A stretch of 45,721 bases of DNA, taken from the NCBI GenBank assembly GCA_937915835.1, contig CALGHA010000128.1, forward strand, positions 1 to 45,721, given 5' to 3'. The position numbers and the translations under genes were made by a program. The stretch comes from an uncultured Fretibacterium sp. GTDB lineage: Bacteria; Synergistota; Synergistia; Synergistales; Aminobacteriaceae. Under the pieces are notes generated by a model. The model saw nothing but the letters and a program-made list of their open reading frames with translations. It ran no database searches and was not told where the DNA came from. Below are positions 25,457-33,478 of the stretch, in pieces. Numbering within the stretch: position 1 is the first letter of the stretch; the number at the start of each line of letters is the position of its first letter.

Positions 25457-26149
25457 ATGGGAAAAATGAAGAACAAGAAATTATATATCATCATCGCAAT
25501 ATTAATTACACTTCTCGTTTACTTGGACGGGAAGCGCGCTATATCTTGGGTTTTTAGGAAGACAGGAAACACTAACGCTGTAACTTACAACGCATATTAC
25601 AAAATGAAAGCGAGTATGTTTGAGGCAATGACCAGGACTGAAGGCAATATAGTATTCTTAGGCGACAGCATTACTGACTGGGTAAATTTTGAGGACTTTT
25701 TCCCGTTTAAGATAACCAATCGCGGAATTGCCGGCGACACGACAACTGGAGTTCTTGCGCGTCTTGACGAGGTAATTTCATTGAAGCCGAGCAAGTTATT
25801 TATTCTCATAGGCACAAATGATATTTCTTATGGGAGCAGTCCTGAAAAAATATCTGGGAATATCAGAAAAATAATCACAAGAGTTCAGGAAAATTCACAG
25901 GGAACAAAAATTTACGTTCAGAGCTTATTCCCAAGAAGCGACAGGGATTTTTCGGCTGTGATTACGGCAATTAATCATGAACTCGAAAAAATTTCACGTG
26001 AATTAGGCTGTGAGTACATAAATCTTTACCAGTTGTTATTGTCGTCAGAAGGCTTGCTTGACCGAAAATTTACGTTTGACGGCTTACATCTCAACGGCCC
26101 GGCTGTCTCAGAATGGATGAAGTTTGTAGCTCCGTATGTGAACGAATGA
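25457..26149 (+). CDS. SGNH/GDSL-family lipase or esterase, membrane-anchored
   Basis: 230 residues. An N-terminal hydrophobic helix (about 9-23, LYIIIAILITLLVYL) is an anchor or uncleaved signal. SGNH blocks: FLGDSITDW with catalytic Ser71 (block I), NRGIAGDTT with Gly (II), LIGTNDI with Asn (III), and FDGLHLN with Asp208 and His211 (V). The family includes acetylhydrolases acting on sugars, lipids or peptidoglycan; substrate unknown. It is wedged between ecfT and truA, genes that are adjacent in many Firmicutes. The stop overlaps the truA start as ATGA. Confidence 0.88.
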   Translation: MGKMKNKKLYIIIAILITLLVYLDGKRAISWVFRKTGNTNAVTYNAYYKMKASMFEAMTRTEGNIVFLGDSITDWVNFEDFFPFKITNRGIAGDTTTGVLARLDEVISLKPSKLFILIGTNDISYGSSPEKISGNIRKIITRVQENSQGTKIYVQSLFPRSDRDFSAVITAINHELEKISRELGCEYINLYQLLLSSEGLLDRKFTFDGLHLNGPAVSEWMKFVAPYVNE

Positions 26150-26883
26150 ATTATGCCGCAAAAATAAGTTATCTCGGGAAAAATTATTCAGGCTGGCAAG
26201 TTCAACCGGATGCACTGAGCATTCAGGAAATTATCGAGGGCGTATTAGCGAAAATCGAGGGTGAGCCTGTAAGAATTACCGGAGCCGGACGAACGGATAA
26301 AGGCGTAAATGCTTGGGGACAAGTCGCGAGTTTCAAGCTGAGAAAAATATTTGAGCCGGATAAATTGAGGCTTGCGATAAATTTTTACCTGCCTGAAGAC
26401 ATAAGAATTATGAAGATTTCGCACGTTCCTGACGACTTTAACGCTAGATACTCGGCAGTGTCTCGGGAATATAAATATTTCGTCTATCACGGCCAAGTAT
26501 GTCCGCCAATGCTATATAATTTCGTGTGGTGGCGTAAGGGTAAAATCTGGAACATGGAACTTGCGAAGGAAGCATGCAAATTAATTCAGGGCCGGCACAA
26601 CTTCAAAGCATTTTGCAGGGCCGGAGAATGTCCGGAGGATCCATTCAGGACAATTGACAGCCTTAAAATCCGTAACAGGGGGAATATTTCAATCATAAGC
26701 GTAAAAGCTCAATCATTCTTGACAAACATGGTGAGAATTATAGTCGGCAATATTAATAACGTCGCACTCGGAAAAAATAATCTCGACTGGTTGAAAAATT
26801 TATTGGCCGGCAGTGAACGTGTTCAATCGGCTATGACTGTTCCGGCATGCGGGCTTTGGTTCTGGAGAGTGAATTATGTTTGA
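26146..26883 (+). CDS. truA: tRNA pseudouridine synthase A
   Basis: 245 residues from ATG 26146. An earlier in-frame ATG at 26113 lies inside the hydrolase gene. TruA makes pseudouridine at tRNA positions 38-40. Catalytic Asp in GAGRTDKGVNAWGQVASF (about residues 42-59), where family members usually have GVHA; here Asn replaces His. YSAVSREYKYFVYHG and FLTNMVRIIVGNI also fit. ATGA overlap upstream, 8-base overlap with the next gene. Confidence 0.95.
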   Translation: MNYAAKISYLGKNYSGWQVQPDALSIQEIIEGVLAKIEGEPVRITGAGRTDKGVNAWGQVASFKLRKIFEPDKLRLAINFYLPEDIRIMKISHVPDDFNARYSAVSREYKYFVYHGQVCPPMLYNFVWWRKGKIWNMELAKEACKLIQGRHNFKAFCRAGECPEDPFRTIDSLKIRNRGNISIISVKAQSFLTNMVRIIVGNINNVALGKNNLDWLKNLLAGSERVQSAMTVPACGLWFWRVNYV

Positions 26884-27949
26884 CTTTTTCAGCGAAAGTT
26901 ATTACGAGTATTATTATTCCCCGTCGTCAACACGAAACAGCAAAATTATCGCCTTCGTTTTCTCGCTGCCATTTCTAATCATGCTCGGCTCGGACTTCTG
27001 GAACTTGATAAATCAGGTCTTAATCATTCATCTTGGAGCTAATGACCTGAATACGCCCTTAACATGGATAATTTGCCTTGTCGTCTTAGGATTGTTGATA
27101 CTGCTCAAAAATTTTATAGATAATGTAATTCATGACATGGCCTTTGTTGAGACATATCACGTGAATAAACCGAGACTTAAGGGGGATTTATGCCTTCTCA
27201 GCGTAATATTTATCTCGATGGCGCTTGCTTTGAGTGCGCTGGCGTTTTCTGTTTTTCCGAAAGATTATGAATATCTTGACTTAATGTCGCTTGATGAAGT
27301 AATTCCCGGAAAAATTTACTGCGCTGAAGATTTAGAAGTCTGGTACAGTTATGCTGGGACAAGAGCGATGGATAATGAGTTCTACGTATCAATTTTCTAT
27401 GATAAAGACAAAAATATTTGCGTAATTCCGTTTGATGCTGGAGGAAACTTGAAGCTGCTTGATGAACTTGACGACATGAACAAAGTTCACATAATTTCGT
27501 GCTATGTAAGATTTTCCCAGATTGAAGGTAAACTTTCGGAGTTTTACAGGGATTTCCTAAGAAAGAACAATTGGCTTAAGAGATATAAAGTGTATTATTT
27601 GAACGCTGAATATATCTGTGCTGAGGACGAAAATTTTATGCTTCATGCCATCACGAACAGGGAAATTTTACGGGTTGTCGTTTCGTTAATATTAATTTTC
27701 ACGGGGATTTACACGCTGAAAGAAGCCTTTGTGGGAATTTACAAGCCGAACAACAAGAAAATACAGCGCTTAACGAACAAAAATTCTGTGGATATTGGGA
27801 AAGGAGATGTGATACGCGAGGATTTATTAAACGATTACCAAGAATTGCAAGAATTAGTTGATGAATTTGATGACTTAATCGAAGAATTTGATGATGAAGA
27901 AGACAACGAAGACAACAAAGAGGAAGGAGCTTCACATGAAGAATTATGA
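26876..27949 (+). CDS. Unknown protein with four predicted membrane helices and acidic tail
   Basis: 357 residues, not recognised. Hydrophobic segments near residues 23-39, 62-80, 104-126 and 266-284, with a soluble stretch of about 135 residues between the third and fourth containing CAEDLEVWYSYAGTRAMDNEF. The tail (about 315-357) is strongly acidic (DEFDDLIEEFDDEEDNEDNKEE). Starts inside truA; its last 14 bases overlap the DUF1810 gene. Both may be one operon. Function unknown. Confidence 0.75.
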   Translation: MFDFFSESYYEYYYSPSSTRNSKIIAFVFSLPFLIMLGSDFWNLINQVLIIHLGANDLNTPLTWIICLVVLGLLILLKNFIDNVIHDMAFVETYHVNKPRLKGDLCLLSVIFISMALALSALAFSVFPKDYEYLDLMSLDEVIPGKIYCAEDLEVWYSYAGTRAMDNEFYVSIFYDKDKNICVIPFDAGGNLKLLDELDDMNKVHIISCYVRFSQIEGKLSEFYRDFLRKNNWLKRYKVYYLNAEYICAEDENFMLHAITNREILRVVVSLILIFTGIYTLKEAFVGIYKPNNKKIQRLTNKNSVDIGKGDVIREDLLNDYQELQELVDEFDDLIEEFDDEEDNEDNKEEGASHEEL

Positions 27950-28370
27950 TTTAGAACGTTTTGTTACGGCTCAGGACAAGAACAGAGAAAATTACAACGT
28001 CGCGTTGAGTGAAATGAAGGCCGGCCATAAAGTTACACATTGGATCTGGTATATTTTCCCTCAGCTCAAGGAATTGGGAAGAACTGACAGAGCAAAACTT
28101 TACGGGATTGCTGACATCGACGAGGCAAAATTATATCTTGAGCATGAAATTTTAGGCGCAAGGCTTCGTGAAATCTCGGAAGTTATTTTACAGCATGAGA
28201 GCAGTGATCCTTATTACTTAATGGGCGGACATCCTGACGACTGGAAATTGCGTTCATGCATGACGTTATTCGCGCAAGTCTCGGAAGAAGGCTCCGTGTT
28301 TCATAAAGTCTTGGAGAAATATTTTCACGGAGAACTTGACCAGGAAACTATAAAGCTGTTGAAGAAGTAA
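27936..28370 (+). CDS. DUF1810 family protein
   Basis: 144 residues from ATG 27936 (MKNYDLERFVTAQDK). An earlier in-frame ATG at 27888 lies in the previous gene; GAGGAAGGAG is placed well for 27936. DUF1810 (PF08837) signature: Y..AL.EMKAGHKVTHWIWYIFPQLKELGRTDRAKLYGI and EHEILGARLREI. The family is of unknown function, compact and cytosolic. It ends the run of overlapping genes that began with ecfA, followed by a convergent cold-shock gene. Confidence 0.9.
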   Translation: MKNYDLERFVTAQDKNRENYNVALSEMKAGHKVTHWIWYIFPQLKELGRTDRAKLYGIADIDEAKLYLEHEILGARLREISEVILQHESSDPYYLMGGHPDDWKLRSCMTLFAQVSEEGSVFHKVLEKYFHGELDQETIKLLKK

Positions 28371-28383
28371 TAAATTAGGCAAT

Positions 28384-28419
28384 AAAAAATGAGGGCCTTG
28401 CTTCTCACAGGGTCCTCAT
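28384..28419 (-). terminator. Intrinsic terminator of the cold-shock gene
   Basis: On the minus strand, a 12-bp stem (arms 28408-28419 and 28389-28400, with G-U pairs) with a 7-base loop is followed by a T run (28388-28384). It lies about 70 bases after the csp stop. On the plus strand no T run follows the hairpin, so it acts mainly leftward. Confidence 0.8.
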
Positions 28420-28488
28420 GCAAATTCTTGTTAAAGTGATTAATCTGCTGCTTCGAGGTTTTCGCGGTTATTGCAGGAGACTTACTCT

Positions 28489-28689
28489 TTACAGCTTGAC
28501 AACGTTAGCAGCCTGCTGGCCCTTCTCTCCGTTGACGACATCAAAAGAAACCTTCTGACCTTCATTGAGTGTCTTGAAGCCCTCACCCTGAATTGCGCTG
28601 AAGTGTACAAAAACGTCTTTACCCTCGTCGGCGGTTATGAATCCGTACCCCTTGCTCTCGCTGAACCACTTTACGGTACCCTGTGCCAT
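28489..28689 (-). CDS. cspA: Cold-shock protein
   Basis: 66 residues, a single cold-shock (OB) domain binding single-stranded RNA/DNA. RNP1 KGYGFITAD and RNP2 VFVHFSAI are intact. Start chosen at 28689 (MAQGTVKWF), where AGGAGG lies 9 bases upstream; a longer frame to 28758 adds a non-homologous N-terminus. The gene is alone on the minus strand, with its own promoter and terminator. Family members act as RNA chaperones at low temperature or in growth. Confidence 0.97.
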   Translation of the reverse strand: MAQGTVKWFSESKGYGFITADEGKDVFVHFSAIQGEGFKTLNEGQKVSFDVVNGEKGQQAANVVKL

Positions 28690-28769
28690 GAAAAAAAAGC
28701 CTCCTGATAAAATGTAAAAATATTTCTTTAGCCCAATATAATAAACATGGACATTCATTTAATATGAAA

Positions 28770-28799
28770 AGATTATCATATTTAATAAATTTATGTCAA
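28770..28799 (-). promoter_or_regulatory. Promoter of the cold-shock gene
   Basis: Minus strand: TTGACA (28799-28794), 18-base spacer, TAATCT (28775-28770) preceded by TGA (extended -10). Predicts a leader of about 75 bases, which in csp genes often folds as a temperature sensor. Confidence 0.6.
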
Positions 28800-28900
28800 G
28801 TGCAGAAAAATTCTATTATATTCGAACAATTTACACTTTAACTGATACGCTCGCTAAATGACACCTGCAAACTTTCACTCATCAAAGCAAGATTTTGCGG

Positions 28901-28906
28901 TATAAT
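28901..28906 (+). promoter_or_regulatory. -10 element of the thiamine operon
   Basis: A perfect TATAAT 14 bases before the riboswitch. No convincing -35 at 16-18 bases upstream. Confidence 0.5.
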
Positions 28907-28916
28907 TACACAAAAT

Positions 28917-29026
28917 TTTTCATGGGAGCTTGTTTAACAGGCTGAGAGGGAATTTTATTCCGACCATCATAACTTGATCCGGATAATGCCGGCGCAAGGA
29001 GCATAAAAGCAAGCTGTTCATGAAAA
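28917..29026 (+). promoter_or_regulatory. TPP riboswitch (THI element) ahead of thiM
   Basis: The core is unmistakable: CTGAGAGG (28942-28949), GACC, then CTTGATCCGGATAATGCCGG (28973-28992) and GCGCAAGGA. P3 is AGCTTG (28927-28932) with CAGGCT (28938-28943). Aptamer about 28921-29004; expression platform up to the AAAGGAG at 29031. No T run follows, so control is probably at translation, repressing the operon when TPP is plentiful. An alternative helix is described in findings. Confidence 0.95.
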
Positions 29027-29045
29027 CTTGAAAGGAGAAAAATTC

Positions 29046-29867
29046 ATGTTCAGCGCTTATCTCGAAAACGTACGCGAAAAATCCCCGTTAATTCACAATA
29101 TCACGAACTATGTAACTGTTAATGACGTGGCTAATGCTTTGCTTGCTTGCGGAGGAAGTCCCATAATGGCCGATGATCCCGACGATGCTGAAGAGATTAC
29201 GGCGATATGCAACGGGCTTAATATCAACATCGGAACTCTCAACTCACGCACAATCCCCGCAATGTTCAGAGCAGGAGCAAGAGCTTATGAGCTTAAACAC
29301 GCGCTTTTGCTTGATCCGGTTGGAGCTGGAGCGAGTTCACTCAGGACTAACACGGCCTTAAATCTCATGAAGGAAATTAAATTTGATGTAATTCGCGGCA
29401 ATTCTTCGGAGATTAAAGTTCTGGCTTCAGGTTCAGGAAAAACTCACGGTGTCGACGTTGATAAAGCTGACGTTGTAAGTGATGAAAATCTCGCGTTTAT
29501 GGTCGAGTTCGTGAAGAATTTTGCGAAGTCTTCAGGTTCAGTTATCGCGTTGACCGGAGCAATCGATTTAGCTTCGGACGGAGAAAAATGCTTCGTTATT
29601 CGCAACGGAAGGCCCGAAATGGGAAAAATTACGGGGACGGGCTGTCAGCTTTCTGGAATTATGACGGCTTACGTCGCGGCCAATCCTGAGAATAAACTTG
29701 AGGCTGTTGCGGCTTCGATTTGCATGATGGGGCTTGCTGGTGAACTCGCTTTTTCACGTTTACAGCCTGACGAAGGGAACTCGACTTATCGCAATAAAAT
29801 CATCGACGCAATTTATAACATGGACGGAAAAACTTTAGACGAGGGCGCAAAGTATGAAATTCTCTAG
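29046..29867 (+). CDS. thiM: Hydroxyethylthiazole kinase
   Basis: 273 residues from ATG 29046. A TTG at 29028 is in frame but lies before the ribosome site AAAGGAG (29031-29037). Phosphorylates the thiazole alcohol in salvage. Motifs: SPLIHNITNYVTVNDVAN at the start, LDPVGAGAS, RGNSSEI, and GTGCQLSG near the end (ATP/anion hole). First gene under the TPP riboswitch; overlaps thiE by 14 bases. Confidence 0.97.
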   Translation: MFSAYLENVREKSPLIHNITNYVTVNDVANALLACGGSPIMADDPDDAEEITAICNGLNINIGTLNSRTIPAMFRAGARAYELKHALLLDPVGAGASSLRTNTALNLMKEIKFDVIRGNSSEIKVLASGSGKTHGVDVDKADVVSDENLAFMVEFVKNFAKSSGSVIALTGAIDLASDGEKCFVIRNGRPEMGKITGTGCQLSGIMTAYVAANPENKLEAVAASICMMGLAGELAFSRLQPDEGNSTYRNKIIDAIYNMDGKTLDEGAKYEIL

Positions 29868-30495
29868 AGAAAGTTTATTGCTTTACGCTGTAACAGATAG
29901 ATATTGGCTCAACGGACGCAAATTAATTGATGATGTCAGTGATGCAATTTCCGGAGGAGCAAGTTTCATTCAGCTTCGGGAGAAAAATTTAGCCTATAAC
30001 GAGTTCAAAGCTGAGGCCCTCGAAATTCAGGCTTTATGTCGCGAAAAAAATATCCCGTTCGTAATCAATGACGATGTCAAGCTCGCGTGTGAGATTAATG
30101 CGGACGGTGTTCATGTCGGACAATCTGATATGGAAGCCGGGAATGTTCGCGCGTTAATTGGCCGGGATAAGATTTTGGGCGTTTCTGTCAGGACTGTTGA
30201 GGAAGCGAGAATTGCAGAAGCTAAGGGAGCAGATTATCTCGGTGCCGGAGCAGTCTTTCATACGGGGTCAAAGTCAGACGCTGTTGATATCACTCACGAG
30301 ACTTTGAGGGAAATTTGCGAGAGTGTAAAAATTCCTGTTGTCGCAATCGGCGGAATTAGCGCTAAAAACATTCACGAGCTTGCAGGTTCAGGGATTTCCG
30401 GAGTTGCCGTGATAAGTGCGATTTTTGCCGCTGAAAATATCAAATTGGCCTCTCAGGAATTACGGAGCTTGTCAGAAAAATTCTTCAGGTCATGA
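29854..30495 (+). CDS. thiE: Thiamine-phosphate synthase
   Basis: 213 residues, TIM barrel. Joins HMP-PP and thiazole phosphate to thiamine monophosphate. Signatures: LYAVTDRYWL, GGASFIQLREKNL, INDDVKLACEINADGVHVGQSDM, and GAGAVFHTGSKSD. Overlaps thiM upstream and the HAD gene downstream (ATGA), so tightly coupled. Confidence 0.97.
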   Translation: MKFSRESLLLYAVTDRYWLNGRKLIDDVSDAISGGASFIQLREKNLAYNEFKAEALEIQALCREKNIPFVINDDVKLACEINADGVHVGQSDMEAGNVRALIGRDKILGVSVRTVEEARIAEAKGADYLGAGAVFHTGSKSDAVDITHETLREICESVKIPVVAIGGISAKNIHELAGSGISGVAVISAIFAAENIKLASQELRSLSEKFFRS

Positions 30496-31160
30496 AATTA
30501 TTAGGAGCAATCTTTGACGCTGACGGGACATTATTAAACTCAATGCATATTTGGCGCAATCTCGGTGAACGTTACTTAATTTCGCTCGGAATTGTTCCGG
30601 AAGAGGGCTTATCGGGGAAATTATGGCCTTTGAGCTATGATGAGGGCTGTGAATATCTCATGAAGAATTATGACCTGAAGCGTTCTGTGAGTGAAATTCA
30701 GCAGGGAATATCAAGGATGATTGAGAAGTTTTACGCTGAAGAAGTCGAGTTAAAGCCGGGAGTTTGTGAGTTTCTTGAAGTCTTGAGCGAGAAAAATATT
30801 CCTATGGTCATTGCAACTTCAGGAGATAGAAATTTGCTGAGTTCTGCTTTGAGACGGAATAAAATTGCAGAATACTTTGATGAAATCTTCACGTGTTCGG
30901 AGCTTGGAACGGATAAACGACACTCAAAAATTTTTCTGGCCTGTGCTGAGTTCTTAAAGCTCAAGCCTGAGAATATCGCCGTGTTCGAAGATAGCTTGTT
31001 TGCGATTGAGGCGGCAAAAAGTTCGGGCTTTGTAACGTTCGGAATTGAAGACGCTTCGAGCATTAATGATAAAACTAGAATTATTGAGACGGCGAATTAT
31101 TATATTTATGATTGGAGGAAAATTTGCAATGAAGACAGCTTTAACGATTGCCGGAAGTGA
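30492..31160 (+). CDS. HAD-family phosphatase in the thiamine operon
   Basis: 222 residues. HAD motifs: IFDADGTLLNSM (nucleophile Asp8, acid/base Asp10), VIATSGDR (motif II), Lys in TDKRHSKIF (III), and VFEDSLFAIEAAKSSGF (IV). It has a helical cap like beta-phosphoglucomutase relatives. Its position, start inside thiE and end 32 bases into thiD/tenA, suggests dephosphorylation of a thiamine intermediate, perhaps thiamine monophosphate for the ThiN made at the operon end. That role is inference; the family is very broad. Confidence 0.87.
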   Translation: MKLLGAIFDADGTLLNSMHIWRNLGERYLISLGIVPEEGLSGKLWPLSYDEGCEYLMKNYDLKRSVSEIQQGISRMIEKFYAEEVELKPGVCEFLEVLSEKNIPMVIATSGDRNLLSSALRRNKIAEYFDEIFTCSELGTDKRHSKIFLACAEFLKLKPENIAVFEDSLFAIEAAKSSGFVTFGIEDASSINDKTRIIETANYYIYDWRKICNEDSFNDCRK

Positions 31161-32586
31161 CAGCTCAGGAGGTGCGGGCATTCAGGCGGATATCAAGACT
31201 ATGACGATGAACGGAGTATTCGCGATGAGTGCGATTACGGCGTTGACGGCACAAAACACGCTCGGTGTTACGGGAATTCTTGAAGTTACTCCGGAGTTTT
31301 TGAGCGAGCAGATTGATGCCGTGTTCAGTGATATATATCCGGACGCTGTAAAAATCGGTATGGTCTCGAGCGCAAAACTGATTGAGGCTATTGCTGAGAG
31401 ATTGAGATTTTACGGGGCAAAAAATATCGTCGTGGATCCCGTTATGGTCGCAACAAGCGGGGCAAAATTAATCAATGATGACGCAATCGAGACTTTAGCG
31501 CGTGAGCTTTTGCCGTTAGCTTCACTCACAACCCCGAATATTCCCGAAGCTGAAATTTTATCGGGCATGAAGATTATTGATGAAGCCGGAATGATTGAGG
31601 CCGCGAAGAGAATTAATGCTAAATTCGGGTGTGCTGTTCTTGTTAAGGGCGGTCATAAAGTCAACGACGCTAGCGATTTTCTCTGCATTGACGCGGATAT
31701 TTCGGCATGGTTCGAGGGTAAACGAATTGACACGAATAACACTCACGGCACCGGCTGTACATTGTCGAGTGCGATTGCGGCCAATTTAGCGAAGGGATTT
31801 ACGCTTGATGAGGCTGTTAGACGCGCAAAAGAATATATATCCGGAGCTTTGGAAGCAATGTTAGACTTAGGCAAGGGTTGCGGGCCGATGAAACACTCTT
31901 TCAATCTCACTGGGAAATTTGCGGAAAATATGAGCCTTCGTGAAAGATTAATGAACTCGGTAGCTGACATCTGGCCGAAATATAATGAACATCCATTTGT
32001 TAAGGGCCTTGAGACCGGAACGCTTGAGCCTGAGAAGTTCAGATTTTACATCACTCAGGACTATTTATATCTCAACGAGTATTCAAAAGTTTTCGCGCTT
32101 GGTGCCGCTAAAGCAAAAAGTCTTGAGACTATGAAGCTGTTCTCGTCCGTGATTGACGCAATCGCTAACGTCGAGATGGATATTCACAAGGGCTACATGG
32201 GACGCTTGAAAGTCTCTCAGGAGGAAATCGATAGCACGCTTCGACATCCGGCCAATTTAGCTTACACGTCATATATGCTCAGGGTTGCTTATGAAGAAGA
32301 GGAACCGGAAATTTTAGCGGCGATTTTGTCGTGTGCGTTAAGTTATGAGGACATCGCGAAAAAAATCGTCGAGAATAACCCCGAAGCCGTCAATCATGAA
32401 CTTTATGGCAAATGGATAAGGAATTATTCAGGCGAAGAATACTGCGGCTTAAACAATGTGCTCGTCTCTTATCTCGAAAAGTCTGCGGAGAATTACACGG
32501 ATTTACAGCTTGATCATCTTTGCGAGATTTTCAGGGCATGTTCAATTCACGAGATGAATTTCTGGGATATGGCCTATAAATCATGA
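31129..32586 (+). CDS. thiD: Fused HMP-phosphate kinase and TenA thiaminase II
   Basis: 485 residues from ATG 31129, with GGAGG just upstream; an earlier in-frame ATG at 31045 lies in the HAD gene. Residues 1 to about 262 are ThiD: ALTIAGSDSSGGAGIQADIKT and GTGCTLSSAIAANLAKG; phosphorylates HMP and HMP-P. From about 270 to the end is TenA: WPKYNEHPFVKGLETGTL, FRFYITQDYLYL, and Cys402 in ILSCALSYEDI at the catalytic Cys site. TenA recycles HMP by cleaving thiamine breakdown products. ThiD-TenA fusions are known in several bacteria and plants have related combinations. Confidence 0.95.
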   Translation: MKTALTIAGSDSSGGAGIQADIKTMTMNGVFAMSAITALTAQNTLGVTGILEVTPEFLSEQIDAVFSDIYPDAVKIGMVSSAKLIEAIAERLRFYGAKNIVVDPVMVATSGAKLINDDAIETLARELLPLASLTTPNIPEAEILSGMKIIDEAGMIEAAKRINAKFGCAVLVKGGHKVNDASDFLCIDADISAWFEGKRIDTNNTHGTGCTLSSAIAANLAKGFTLDEAVRRAKEYISGALEAMLDLGKGCGPMKHSFNLTGKFAENMSLRERLMNSVADIWPKYNEHPFVKGLETGTLEPEKFRFYITQDYLYLNEYSKVFALGAAKAKSLETMKLFSSVIDAIANVEMDIHKGYMGRLKVSQEEIDSTLRHPANLAYTSYMLRVAYEEEEPEILAAILSCALSYEDIAKKIVENNPEAVNHELYGKWIRNYSGEEYCGLNNVLVSYLEKSAENYTDLQLDHLCEIFRACSIHEMNFWDMAYKS

Positions 32587-32631
32587 AATGCTGTGTAATC
32601 ATGGCAGCGGATATTTCAGGAGAAAAAGTTA

Positions 32632-33261
32632 ATGTCCAGATGTGTAATAATTGGCGGCTCTGAGATAAAAAATTATGCTTTAATCCGGGAATATTTCAGG
32701 CCCGACGACTATTTTATTTACTGTGATTGCGGATTGAAGCATGAGAAGTTTTTGCGTGTTCAGCCTGATTTAATCATCGGCGATTTTGACTCGTTCACGA
32801 AGCCCGAAGACTTAAGCAACGTTATAGTTCTGCCGATTGTGAAGGATGACACTGACACAATTTTTGCAGTGAAGGAAGCTATGAAACGCGGCTTTGATGA
32901 CTTTTTGCTGATTGGAGCAACCGGAGGCCGTCAGGATCATAATCTCGGGAATATTTACGCTTTGTTAATGCTGAAACAGAACGGGAAAAACGCGGTTATC
33001 GTTGATGATTATTCGGAGATGAAGATTATTCAAGCCGGCGATATTGAACGGGTAAAGTTCGGCTGTAAATTTTTCTCGCTAATCAATATTTCCGGCATTG
33101 CTCGAGGAATAAATATCACGAACGCAAAATATAATCTCGATGACGCAGAAATCTCACCTGAATATCAATACGGCATCAGCAACGAAGTCTTAAGTCCTGA
33201 GAATGAAGCCGTAATCTCATTAAAAGAAGGATATTTGCTGTTAATTTGCATAAGAGCATGA
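32632..33261 (+). CDS. thiN: Thiamine diphosphokinase
   Basis: 209 residues. Converts thiamine to TPP with ATP. Motifs: YCDCGL, PDLIIGDFDSF, LPIVKDDTDTIFAVKEAMKRG, and LLIGATGGRQDHNLGNIYAL. AGGAG precedes the ATG at 45 bases after thiD/tenA. Last gene of the operon; ends 217 bases before the chemoreceptor. It uses free thiamine, not thiamine monophosphate. Confidence 0.95.
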   Translation: MSRCVIIGGSEIKNYALIREYFRPDDYFIYCDCGLKHEKFLRVQPDLIIGDFDSFTKPEDLSNVIVLPIVKDDTDTIFAVKEAMKRGFDDFLLIGATGGRQDHNLGNIYALLMLKQNGKNAVIVDDYSEMKIIQAGDIERVKFGCKFFSLINISGIARGINITNAKYNLDDAEISPEYQYGISNEVLSPENEAVISLKEGYLLLICIRA

Positions 33262-33341
33262 ATAGTTTCAAGTTAAAGATGAAATATGGCAGAAATTCTC
33301 CACGAAAAAGTTATTATTATGAATTGTTGGCAATTATATAC

Positions 33342-33370
33342 TTGTCAATTAATAAAATATATAGTATGTT
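33342..33370 (+). promoter_or_regulatory. Promoter of the chemoreceptor gene
   Basis: TTGTCA (33342-33347), 17-base spacer, TATGTT (33365-33370). Sigma-70 type; no sigma-28 flagellar pattern seen. The remainder of 33262-33478 is AT-rich and holds no gene or clear terminator. Confidence 0.5.
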
Positions 33371-33478
33371 TTAGCCCAAATAAGAAGCTGTTATCAATGA
33401 CCTTCAACCTCTGACTTTTCACTACTAATGCGCATTTGTATTAAACGGTTTCTAAAATCTTTCAGGGGGATTTTCTGA

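Noticed and set aside
28381..28430. Terminator for the DUF1810 gene on the plus strand
   Set aside because: No T run follows the hairpin on the plus strand; the T run is on the minus side.
28690..28758. N-terminal extension of the cold-shock protein
   Set aside because: The extension is not cold-shock-like, and AGGAGG is placed for the start at 28689.
33262..33478. Flagellar sigma-28 promoter before the chemoreceptor
   Set aside because: The expected TAAA and GCCGATAA boxes are absent; a sigma-70 type pair fits better.
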